A stretch of DNA of 64,000 nucleotides from contig CBDCMO010000002.1 of the NCBI GenBank assembly GCA_965219125.1, positions 2,294,001 to 2,358,000 on the forward strand, written 5' to 3'. Made by a program: the position numbers and the translations under genes. The notes under the pieces are model-generated. The model ran no database searches. It was not told where the DNA came from and was given only the letters and a program-made list of their open reading frames with translations. This DNA is from JBBSOK01 sp965219125. Lineage in GTDB: Bacteria; Bacteroidota; Bacteroidia; Flavobacteriales; Flavobacteriaceae. This document shows positions 35,078-42,893 of this stretch, in pieces (the first letter of the stretch is position 1; every line of letters begins with the position of its first letter).

Positions 35078-36835
35078 ATGAATTTTAAACATATAGTTTT
35101 ATATATAATAGCATTTGGCAGCATTAATTTAGCTGTTGGACAACAACTCGCTAAATCAAAAAATGCTATTTCTCCAGTTCCAAACGAAGAGGCTTATGTA
35201 CACATTAATTCATCTTTATTTTTTGTGGGCGAATATTTATATTACAAAATGTATATTAAAAATGCGACTACAAATAAATTATCAACTTTAAGTAAAATTG
35301 GTTATGTTGAATTGCTTCAAGAAGATGGAACGTCAATTTTCAAGCATCAACTGGTTTTGGAAAATGGAATGGGTCAAGGCGATTTTTTTATTCCAACAAC
35401 CGTTGTTTCGGGAAATTATAAACTTGTTGGTTACACGCTGAATATGCTTTCACAGAATACTGAAAATTTCTTTCAGCAAGATGTGAGTGTTTTAAACCCG
35501 TATCGCGGAAATCAAACTGCGATTAACAAAAGCTCAAATAATATTGATTCTTTAAACTTCAATTTTGTTGAAAACAACGTAAATTATCAAACCAATAATA
35601 AAGACTTCGCAGTTAGTGTAGATAAAGATAACTACTCCAAACGTTCAAAAGTTGCACTTTTATTTAATGCAAATTCTAAAAATAGTGTTGAAGGTAACTA
35701 TTCAATTTCAATTCGAAAAAAAGATAATGTTGAAGTTTCCAATATACAAACTACGTTCAATTATATAAAAAATTCGAATAATATTAATTCGAATAAAACA
35801 GCTTCATCAGCAATTCTACCTGAACTTAGAGGTAAATTGATAAGCGGAAAAGCTATTTCAAAAACTGCAGGAAATTCAGTTAAAAGTAAAAAAGTAACAC
35901 TTTCAATTCCGGGTGAAGATTATGTTTTTAAAGTTGCTGATGTTTCTGAAAATGGAAATTTTTATTTCAACATAGATAAACCTCATTCCCAAAACAACGC
36001 TTTATTCCAGGTAATTGGCGATAGTGGTGAAAATTTTGAAATACGGTTGGATTCGCTTCCATCAATAAACACGCAAAATTTGAAGTTCAATCAATTTACA
36101 ATCACCCCAATAATGGAAAAGATGATTGTTGAACGCAGTGTAAACAATCAAATTGAAAATGCATATTATCGTGTAAAACCCGACACCATAAAGGCCAAAC
36201 CTTTGGAGCAAACCTATTACGGTAAAACATTTACAACCTATATTTTGGATGAATTTACCCGTTTTCCAACAATGAAGGAAACAATGGTTGAAATTATTGA
36301 TAATGCTTGGGTGCAGACTGATAATGACGGCCACAGTCAATTTATGGTTCGCGAGCCCGAAGGTTACGGCCGCACAAATAATCCATTATTATTGTTGGTT
36401 GACGGCGTATTCCTGCAAACGCATGATTTGCTGGCAAATTTTAAAGCTGCTAAAGTTGAAAGCATTAGTATTTTAAGAGATCGATATTATTTGGGTTCGC
36501 AGGTTTTTCAAGGTGTTATGATTGTGCAGACGAAAGAAAATGATTTCAACAAATATTTGGATGAAAATTCAATTTTGAAAAATGAACTTTTATCTAACCA
36601 ACCTGCAAAAAGTTATTTTACGCAAGAATATACTGTTTTAAATAAAACTGAAACAGCTCACATTCCAGATTTGAGAAGGCAATTAGTATGGCAACCAATT
36701 ATAAATTTGAAAGAAGGAAAAACTGAAATTAATTTTTACACATCAGATATTTCAGGTGAATTTGAAATTCGTATCGAAGGTTTTAAAGCTGATGGTTTGC
36801 CAGTTTCTATTTTGAAGAGTTTTGTTGTTGAATAA
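35078..36835 (+). CDS. Secreted protein with plug-like C-terminal region, TonB-receptor associated
   Basis: The ATG at 35078 gives a signal peptide (MNFKHIVLYIIAFGSINLAVGQ); an earlier in-frame TTG is within the previous gene. The protein of 585 residues has an N-terminal region like MG2 domains (VHINSSLFFVGEYLYYKMYI) and a C-terminal region resembling a TonB plug (LLVDGVFLQ..., then ISILRDRYYLG and GVMIVQTKEND). It ends without a barrel. It probably works with the receptor at the outer membrane. Similar proteins in the phylum are uncharacterised. Confidence 0.75.
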   Translation: MNFKHIVLYIIAFGSINLAVGQQLAKSKNAISPVPNEEAYVHINSSLFFVGEYLYYKMYIKNATTNKLSTLSKIGYVELLQEDGTSIFKHQLVLENGMGQGDFFIPTTVVSGNYKLVGYTLNMLSQNTENFFQQDVSVLNPYRGNQTAINKSSNNIDSLNFNFVENNVNYQTNNKDFAVSVDKDNYSKRSKVALLFNANSKNSVEGNYSISIRKKDNVEVSNIQTTFNYIKNSNNINSNKTASSAILPELRGKLISGKAISKTAGNSVKSKKVTLSIPGEDYVFKVADVSENGNFYFNIDKPHSQNNALFQVIGDSGENFEIRLDSLPSINTQNLKFNQFTITPIMEKMIVERSVNNQIENAYYRVKPDTIKAKPLEQTYYGKTFTTYILDEFTRFPTMKETMVEIIDNAWVQTDNDGHSQFMVREPEGYGRTNNPLLLLVDGVFLQTHDLLANFKAAKVESISILRDRYYLGSQVFQGVMIVQTKENDFNKYLDENSILKNELLSNQPAKSYFTQEYTVLNKTETAHIPDLRRQLVWQPIINLKEGKTEINFYTSDISGEFEIRIEGFKADGLPVSILKSFVVE

Positions 36836-36841
36836 TTTAAA

Positions 36842-39469
36842 TTATCGCTTTATCTTCAAAGTCGCCGACCGCTGCAACATTCTTTTAATTTCATTTATCT
36901 TCATTAAAGCTTCAACGGGTGTTAAGGTGTCAATGTCAATTTGAAGAATTTCATCCCGCAATTCAACTAATAAAGGGTCGTCCAATTTAAAGAAACTTAA
37001 TTGTAATTCGTCTTTTCCAACTTGATTAAGTTTATCGGTCAATTCTTCCGAAGCGTGACTTTTTTCTAACCTTTTTAAAATCTTGTTGGCTCGTTGTAAA
37101 ACTGTTTGTGGCATTCCCGCCATTTTTGCAACGTGAATTCCAAAACTGTGATGACTGCCGCCGGGAACTAATTTCCGTAGAAAAAGCACATTATCTTTTA
37201 ACTCTTTAACTGAAACGTTGTAGTTTTTAATACGGTCAAAAGTTTCAGTCATTTCATTTAACTCATGATAATGTGTGGCAAAAAGTGTTTTGGCGTGGCT
37301 TGGGTGTTCGTGCAAATATTCGCTAATTGCCCAAGCGATACTTATACCGTCATACGTACTTGTGCCACGACCAATTTCGTCCAATAAAATTAAACTTCTT
37401 TCAGAAAGATTATTAAGAATACTGGCCGTTTCATTCATTTCAACCATAAAAGTACTTTCGCCCATACTTATGTTGTCACTTGCGCCAACACGCGTAAAAA
37501 TCTTATCAACACAACCCATTCGCACAGATTTTGCGGGAACAAAACTTCCAATTTGAGCCAATAAAACAATCAATGCTGTTTGCCTTAAAATTGCCGATTT
37601 ACCACTCATATTCGGTCCGGTAATCATTATAATTTGCTGGTTCTCGCGATCTAAAAAAACATCATTTGCAATATATGGCGTGTCTGGCGGAAGTTGTTTT
37701 TCAATAACTGGATGGCGGCCTTCTTTAATATCTAAATCTGTAGTGTCATCAAGAATTGGGCGGGTATAATTAGCAAGTGTCGCTTGGTTGGCAAAACTGC
37801 CCAAACAATCCAATTGCGCAATTAAAGCTGCATTTTGCTGTACTGGCGCAATAAATTGAAGTAACCAATGCAACAATTTTTCAAAAATTTCCTGTTCTAA
37901 AGCCGAAATCTTTTCTTCGGCACCCAGAATTTTGGTTTCGTATTCTTTTAGTTCTTCGGTAATATAACGTTCAGCATTTACGAGGGTTTGCTTGCGTATC
38001 CAAGTTTCGGGAACCTTGTCTTTGTGTGTGTTTCGTACTTCAATATAATAACCAAAAACGTTATTAGAATCTATTTTTAGGGAAGTAATACCCGTACTTT
38101 TAGTTTCACGGGCAAGCATTTCATCTAAATATGCCTTACCGTTTGCACGAATGTTTCGCAAATCGTCCAAAGTTTCTGAAAAGCCTTCTGCAATTACTTT
38201 TCCCTTTAAAATATTTACGGGAGCTTCTTCAAATAAAGTCTCTTTTATTTTTAATCGAAGTGAGTTACATTCATTTAATTGTTCGCTAATTATCTTAACC
38301 GATTCATTTGTAGCCTGCGCTGTTATTGCTTTAATTGGAACAATTGCTTCCAACGAATTTTTAAGTTGAATTACTTCCCGCGGATTTATCTTTCCCGTTG
38401 CAACTTTAGAAATCAACCGTTCTAAATCTGAAATACGCTTGATATTTATTTGAATTTTATCAAGTACCGTTTTATTTTCAATAAGATAACTTACAACTTC
38501 TTGCCGAGTGATAATCGCATCTTTATTCTTGAGCGGCAATGCCAGCCAACGCTTTAAAAGACGACTTCCCATTGGCGAAATAGTCTTATCGATAACATCA
38601 AGCAAGGTTACTGCATTTGGGGAATTTTGGTGGTACAGCTCCAAATTTCGGATTGTAAATCGGTCCATCCAAACATATTCGTCTTCAGCAATGCGCGCGA
38701 TTTTTGCGATATGCGCCAGTTTATTATGCTGCGTTTCGCTTAGGTAGTGCAATGCCGCACCAGCTGCAATAATGCCAGATTCCAAATGATCTATACCAAA
38801 ACCTTTCAAGTTTTTTGTGTTGAAATGCTTGTTTAAAGCATCGTGCGCATAATCTTTTTGAAAAACCCAATCATCAAGATGAAAGACGTTGTAATTATCG
38901 CCAAAAGTTTCGGTAAATTCCTTTCGTTTTTGTTTGCTAAAAAGCACTTCCGACGGATTAAAATTTTGAAGTAGTTTATCAATATATTCCGTAGAACCTT
39001 CCGCAGTAAGATACTCGCCGGTTGAAACGTCTAGAAATGAAATTCCCAAGAGATTCCCGTTTTCGCGAGAACTGAAATGTATTGCCGCTAAAAAATTATT
39101 GCTTTTAGATTGTAAAATATCATCATTAAAAGCTACGCCAGGCGTTATAAGTTCTGTCACGCCACGTTTTACAATGGTTTTGGTAAGTTTTGGGTCTTCC
39201 AATTGGTCGCAAATTGCAACACGGCAACCGGCCATAACCAATTTTGGCAAATAGGTATTTAAACTGTGGTACGGAAAACCGGCAAGTTCAGTTTGCTCGC
39301 CGCCATTATTTCGTGCAGTAAGCGTAATATTTAAAATATTGGCCGCTTTTACAGCATCTGTAGAAAAGGTTTCATAAAAATCGCCCACTCTAAAAAGCAA
39401 CATCGCATCAGGATATTTCGCCTTTATCGTGTTGTATTGCTTCATTAAAGGGGTAACTTTTGTTGCCAT
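36842..39469 (-). CDS. mutS: DNA mismatch repair protein MutS
   Basis: MutS binds mismatches and starts repair. In 875 residues the mismatch-recognition domain opens with TPLMKQYNTIKAKYPDAMLLFRVGDFYETF, with the Phe-X-Glu wedge in the FYETF block. The ATPase has Walker A GPNMSGKS (618-625), Walker B with LLDEIGRGTSTYDG, and a following TLFATHYHEL signature. The length is that of MutS1. No mutL or nearby mismatch gene is present. It is convergent with the operon at 30344-36835 (6-base gap). Confidence 0.97.
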   Translation of the reverse strand: MATKVTPLMKQYNTIKAKYPDAMLLFRVGDFYETFSTDAVKAANILNITLTARNNGGEQTELAGFPYHSLNTYLPKLVMAGCRVAICDQLEDPKLTKTIVKRGVTELITPGVAFNDDILQSKSNNFLAAIHFSSRENGNLLGISFLDVSTGEYLTAEGSTEYIDKLLQNFNPSEVLFSKQKRKEFTETFGDNYNVFHLDDWVFQKDYAHDALNKHFNTKNLKGFGIDHLESGIIAAGAALHYLSETQHNKLAHIAKIARIAEDEYVWMDRFTIRNLELYHQNSPNAVTLLDVIDKTISPMGSRLLKRWLALPLKNKDAIITRQEVVSYLIENKTVLDKIQINIKRISDLERLISKVATGKINPREVIQLKNSLEAIVPIKAITAQATNESVKIISEQLNECNSLRLKIKETLFEEAPVNILKGKVIAEGFSETLDDLRNIRANGKAYLDEMLARETKSTGITSLKIDSNNVFGYYIEVRNTHKDKVPETWIRKQTLVNAERYITEELKEYETKILGAEEKISALEQEIFEKLLHWLLQFIAPVQQNAALIAQLDCLGSFANQATLANYTRPILDDTTDLDIKEGRHPVIEKQLPPDTPYIANDVFLDRENQQIIMITGPNMSGKSAILRQTALIVLLAQIGSFVPAKSVRMGCVDKIFTRVGASDNISMGESTFMVEMNETASILNNLSERSLILLDEIGRGTSTYDGISIAWAISEYLHEHPSHAKTLFATHYHELNEMTETFDRIKNYNVSVKELKDNVLFLRKLVPGGSHHSFGIHVAKMAGMPQTVLQRANKILKRLEKSHASEELTDKLNQVGKDELQLSFFKLDDPLLVELRDEILQIDIDTLTPVEALMKINEIKRMLQRSATLKIKR

Positions 39470-39575
39470 AAATTTTATTTTGATAATCTATAAAAATAGG
39501 GAATTTTGAGTTTTTATTTGAACGTAGGTCATTTAGATTATAGTATTTTATCAACATTTTAAACGGATATTTTTA

Positions 39576-39600
39576 TCGCAAAGACATAAAAGGCGCAGAA
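39576..39600. repeat. Dispersed repeat copy, CGCAAAGA/GGCGCAGA type
   Basis: TCGCAAAGACATAAAAGGCG followed by CAGAA is a reverse-complement form of the CTTTGTG/CTCTGCG repeats at 19001-19045. Together with 39696-39730 it forms an inverted pair about 95 bp apart. Confidence 0.4.
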
Positions 39601-39602
39601 TA

Positions 39603-39633
39603 AACTGCAAACTGCAACTGGCTACTGCGACTT
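39603..39633. repeat. ACTGCnACT-type repeat, second copy
   Basis: AACTGCAAACTGCAACTGGC then TACTGCGACTTT: four degenerate copies of ACTGC(A/G). It resembles the copy at 14636-14658. It lies between the arms of the inverted CTTTGCG-type repeat. Confidence 0.4.
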
Positions 39634-39695
39634 TACAAAGTATATTGATTTTAAGTATGTAAATAAATTTCGACTCTCCTAAATGCAGAAATGCC

Positions 39696-39730
39696 TAACT
39701 CTCTGCGCCCTATGCTCCTCTGCGGTTATC
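39696..39730. repeat. Dispersed repeat copy, CTCTGCG type
   Basis: ACTCTCTGCGCCCTATGCTC then CTCTGCGGTTATCC; related to the repeats at 19001, 21133 and 39576. It ends about 26 bases before the methyltransferase start codon. Confidence 0.4.
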
Positions 39731-39756
39731 CTTCGAAGTTTACCTACTTTTGAAAA

Positions 39757-40296
39757 ATGAAAAACAGAAAATTAAAAAACAGCGAGCTTGACCGTTTAAA
39801 CACGGAAGAATTTAAAGCTTCAGACAAAACGCCTCTAATTATTGTTCTTGATAATATTAGAAGTCTTAATAATATTGGTTCCGTTTTTAGAACAGCCGAT
39901 GCTTTTTTAGTTGAAAAGGTTTATTTATGCGGAATAACTGCAAAGCCACCACATAAAGATATCCAGAAAACAGCTTTAGGCGCAACTGAAAGTGTAGAAT
40001 GGGAATATGTTGAAAATACTTTGGATGTTATCAAAAAATTACAAGATGAAGGTGTTGTAATCGCTGCAATCGAGCAGGCTGAATTATCAGTTTCGTTGGA
40101 AGATTTTAGCCTGCAAAAATTTCAAAAATATGCTGTTGTTTTTGGGAACGAAGTAAAAGGTGTGCAACAAAAAGTGGTTTCAGAAAGCGATTTGGTTGTT
40201 GAAATCCCGCAGCTTGGCACAAAGCATTCGTTGAATATTGCGGTAAGTGTTGGGGTTGTTGTTTGGGATATGTTTTCTAAGTTGAAGCGGTTGTAG
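39757..40296 (+). CDS. TrmH/SpoU-family RNA 2'-O-methyltransferase
   Basis: The 179-residue SPOUT enzyme has motif 1 DNIRSLNNIGSVFRTADAF (with N and R conserved), motif 2 VFGNEVKGV (about 130-138), and motif 3 IPQLGTKHSLNIAVSVGVVVWD (S-adenosylmethionine knot). It lacks an N-terminal rRNA-binding extension, so it resembles the small TrmH/TrmL forms; the target (tRNA or rRNA) cannot be told. It is convergent with the VapC-like gene (3-base gap). The ATG follows the CTCTGCG repeat. Confidence 0.9.
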   Translation: MKNRKLKNSELDRLNTEEFKASDKTPLIIVLDNIRSLNNIGSVFRTADAFLVEKVYLCGITAKPPHKDIQKTALGATESVEWEYVENTLDVIKKLQDEGVVIAAIEQAELSVSLEDFSLQKFQKYAVVFGNEVKGVQQKVVSESDLVVEIPQLGTKHSLNIAVSVGVVVWDMFSKLKRL

Positions 40297-40299
40297 GTT

Positions 40300-40680
40300 T
40301 TATGGAGCTTCAAATTCAATAATTCCTAAACCATTAATTTTCTGAAGTTTTTTATCGGCTGTTGCTAACAAATAGCCCAAATCTATTGCAGTCGCAGCAA
40401 TAATTGCATCTGGAGTTTTTAATGCGTGTTCTTGTCTTAACAAAATTGCCAACTGTTTAATTTTTCCACTTATTGGCACAACATTCAAATTTGAAATTAC
40501 TTCAGTTAGTATTTTATTTTCGGTTTTTGATAATCTGTGATAGCCTAATAGTTCAATTTCAGTAATATCTGAAATGAAAATATTATTTTCGGTTAGCAGT
40601 TCCATTGCCAAATGATTATTATAAACTGCTGCAAAAAGTATGATATTTGTATCTAATACAAGATTATTCGAGCCAGCCAT
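40300..40680 (-). CDS. PIN-domain toxin, VapC type
   Basis: The 126-residue protein is a PIN-domain nuclease: D10 in LVLDTNI, an E near 43 (TEIELLGY), and the downstream acidic pair within ALKTPDAIIAATA and LATADKK. It starts 17 bases inside the end of the preceding small gene, the coupling expected for a toxin-antitoxin pair. It would cut tRNA or rRNA when not bound by its antitoxin. Activity is not shown by the sequence. Confidence 0.88.
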   Translation of the reverse strand: MAGSNNLVLDTNIILFAAVYNNHLAMELLTENNIFISDITEIELLGYHRLSKTENKILTEVISNLNVVPISGKIKQLAILLRQEHALKTPDAIIAATAIDLGYLLATADKKLQKINGLGIIEFEAP

Positions 40681-40858
40681 CCCGTAGTTCTTTTTGCATT
40701 TCCATTGGACTCATTTTTAGGTGTGCCAATAATCCACCAAGTTTTTTAAGACTGGCTATTTTCTTCTGCCTTTTTTCTTGCCAAACTTTTTCCTGAGCCT
40801 TATCTAAAAGTGCCATGGCTTGCTTGGGTGTCATTTCATTTTTGATTGTTACAACCAT
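40664..40858 (-). CDS. Putative antitoxin of the VapBC-like pair
   Basis: The ATG at 40858 gives a 64-residue protein starting MVVTIKNEMTPKQAMALLDK; an in-frame TTG at 40873 would add 5 residues. The opening strand and charged helix (EKVWQEKRQKKIASLKKLGG) are like those of a small DNA-binding or toxin-neutralising antitoxin, with the C-terminal part likely wrapping the PIN protein. It overlaps the toxin gene by 17 bases. I do not recognise a named antitoxin family. Confidence 0.7.
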   Translation of the reverse strand: MVVTIKNEMTPKQAMALLDKAQEKVWQEKRQKKIASLKKLGGLLAHLKMSPMEMQKELRDGWLE

Positions 40859-40901
40859 AACTTTTTTAATCAAATTTACGAATAAAACATCTTAAAGATA
40901 C

Positions 40902-42026
40902 TCAACCCAAAATAGTTTCAAGCACCAACAGATAATCTTTCCTATTTTTCACAAAATCTATATCTGAAACATCAATTAATTTTACCTTTTCTTTTGGCAA
41001 GGTTTTTATAAATTCAAGATAGCCATTATTTAATTTTTGAAGGTATTCAGCTTGTATGCTTTTCTCGTATTTTCTGCCACGTTTTTTAATATTTTCCAAA
41101 AGCCGCTCTGTATTTTGGAATAAATAAACGTATAAATCGGGCTTTGGCAGCTCTTTGTGCATTACGTTGAAAAGCTTTTTATATAGATTAAATTCCTCGT
41201 CTTGCAGTGTTACTTTCGCAAAAATCAGCGATTTGTAAACATCATAATCTGCAATTACACAATCGTTAAATAAATCGAATTGTCTAATATCGTCCAACAA
41301 TTGTTGATAGCGATCTGCCAAAAAAGACATTTCTAACGGAAATGCATAACGCGCTGGCTCTTCGTAAAATTTGGGTAAAAAAGGATTATCCTTAAAACGT
41401 TCTAAAATAAGTTTTGCATTAAAATCGGTTGTCAATAAATTGGTTAAACTGGTTTTGCCTGCGCCAATATTACCTTCAATTGCTATATAATTAAATTTTG
41501 AAAAGTCGTATTGCTTTATTGGGTTTGTAAGCCATTTTCGTTGTTTTTCAATTTCGCTTTTATCTTCAGTTTCAGCTAATAATTTAATTGTGTTTTTTTT
41601 CAAAATAGGATGAAGGAATGATGAAGTAATTTCAGCCAAAGGTTGCAGCACAAATTTTCGATTTTGAATTTCGGGATGCGGAATTGTTAAGCCTTTCTTC
41701 TCTATAATTTCTTCATTATAAAATAGAATATCAATATCAATCGGTCTTGATTCATATCCTTCGGATTGTTTCTTTTTACGACCTAAATCCTTTTCAATTT
41801 TTTGAATTTTTTGAAGTGTTTTTGTGGCCGAAAGGGTTGAAGAGACCGAAATTACACAATTTAAAAACGCATCGCCGTCAAAGCCCATCGCCGGCGTTTC
41901 ATAAACTGAAGAAATCTTTAATACACTTCCAATATTTTGAAATATCGCGTTAATAGCAGCTTGAAGATTTTCAAATTTATTGCCCTGATTGCTGCCAAGG
42001 CCAAGATATATGATTGATTTTTGTAT
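40902..42026 (-). CDS. folK: HPPK (FolK) fused to deoxynucleoside kinase, non-ATG start
   Basis: The 374-residue protein has an N-terminal 6-hydroxymethyl-7,8-dihydropterin pyrophosphokinase (about 5-125), with GLGSNQG near residue 9 and RPIDIDI (94-100). A C-terminal deoxynucleoside kinase has P-loop GNIGAGKT (185-192), then DRY and YLFQNTERLL. The nearest in-frame ATG (41888) would delete the GLGSNQG motif. Upstream the frame is open to a TAA at 42062, with no ATG, GTG, TTG or CTG, so I place the start at ATA 42026 (or ATC 42029). Confidence 0.85.
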   Translation of the reverse strand: MQKSIIYLGLGSNQGNKFENLQAAINAIFQNIGSVLKISSVYETPAMGFDGDAFLNCVISVSSTLSATKTLQKIQKIEKDLGRKKKQSEGYESRPIDIDILFYNEEIIEKKGLTIPHPEIQNRKFVLQPLAEITSSFLHPILKKNTIKLLAETEDKSEIEKQRKWLTNPIKQYDFSKFNYIAIEGNIGAGKTSLTNLLTTDFNAKLILERFKDNPFLPKFYEEPARYAFPLEMSFLADRYQQLLDDIRQFDLFNDCVIADYDVYKSLIFAKVTLQDEEFNLYKKLFNVMHKELPKPDLYVYLFQNTERLLENIKKRGRKYEKSIQAEYLQKLNNGYLEFIKTLPKEKVKLIDVSDIDFVKNRKDYLLVLETILG

Positions 42027-42158
42027 GATTGGTTTATTTTTTTTGAAGTAGATATTTGATTAGCTTTGTTTTAAATTCAACTAAAAATTGCTACTATTTG
42101 TAAACGAAAATAGCGAAAACCTTTCTAACTTTTTTAATTAGCTCTTACCAATTATATT

Positions 42159-42893
42159 TTGGCAATACATACTTTAAAAGACCATTTATTGGCACAGCGC
42201 ATCTATCTTATTTTAGCAGCGTTGTTTATTTGTTCGCTAGTCGTTTCGAACTTAATTTTTCAGAAATTTTTTTATTGGGATTTCTTCGGAATTTACCACT
42301 TTGAAATTTCAGTTGGAATTTTACCGTATCCAATCACGTTTTTGATAACCGATTTGATTAGTGAAATTTATGGAAAGAAAAAAGCTAACAATGTAGTAAC
42401 TGCAGGCATTTTTGCTTCTTTATTTTCGCTTTTTATAATTACCATTTCCAACGCCGCGCCTGCAACTTCGTGGTCGCCAATTGGAGATACGCTTTTTACA
42501 ACCGTTTTTGGCGCAACGGTTTTGGCTGTAGTTGCATCAATGGCTGCTTATCTTTTGGCTCAATATATTGACATTCAATTATTTCATTTTTGGAAGCGTG
42601 TAACCAATGGGAAACATCTTTGGGTTCGGAATAATTTTTCAACCTTCTTTTCTCAACTTGTAGATACAACCGCTGTATTGATCCTTCTTTGCGCTTTTGG
42701 AAAAATAAAATGGGAATTATTTACAACATTGCTCGCCGGCGGATTTTTATTTAAGGTACTCATTGCAATTTGCGACACACCTTTTGTGTATGCTGGCGTT
42801 TATTATTTCCGAAAAAGATTTAATTTGGCTGAGGGCGAAGAAATTAGAGAAATTGACGTTGTATTTAATACAAATGAGTTAATCGAAAATTAA
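42159..42893 (+). CDS. Queuosine precursor transporter (YhhQ family)
   Basis: The 244-residue protein is a membrane protein of the VUT/YhhQ family (about 6 spans), with the family block GILPYPITFLITDLISEIYG and later FVYAGVYYF. It imports preQ0/preQ1-type queuosine precursors. The start is a TTG at 42159; the frame is closed by TAA 24 bases upstream and no ATG follows before the first membrane span. It shares its 132-base upstream region with folK, which also lacks an ATG. Its last four bases (TTAA) overlap the DUF2797 gene end. Confidence 0.88.
   Translation: MAIHTLKDHLLAQRIYLILAALFICSLVVSNLIFQKFFYWDFFGIYHFEISVGILPYPITFLITDLISEIYGKKKANNVVTAGIFASLFSLFIITISNAAPATSWSPIGDTLFTTVFGATVLAVVASMAAYLLAQYIDIQLFHFWKRVTNGKHLWVRNNFSTFFSQLVDTTAVLILLCAFGKIKWELFTTLLAGGFLFKVLIAICDTPFVYAGVYYFRKRFNLAEGEEIREIDVVFNTNELIEN

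Noticed and set aside
36832..36845. ATAATTTAAATTAT palindrome between the convergent operon end and mutS
   Set aside because: Pure A/T palindromes of this length are expected by chance in this DNA, and no T-tract or GC stem supports a terminator.
40902..41888. folK start at the ATG 41888
   Set aside because: This start removes the conserved HPPK segment GLGSNQG and the first 46 residues, all of which are encoded in frame upstream.
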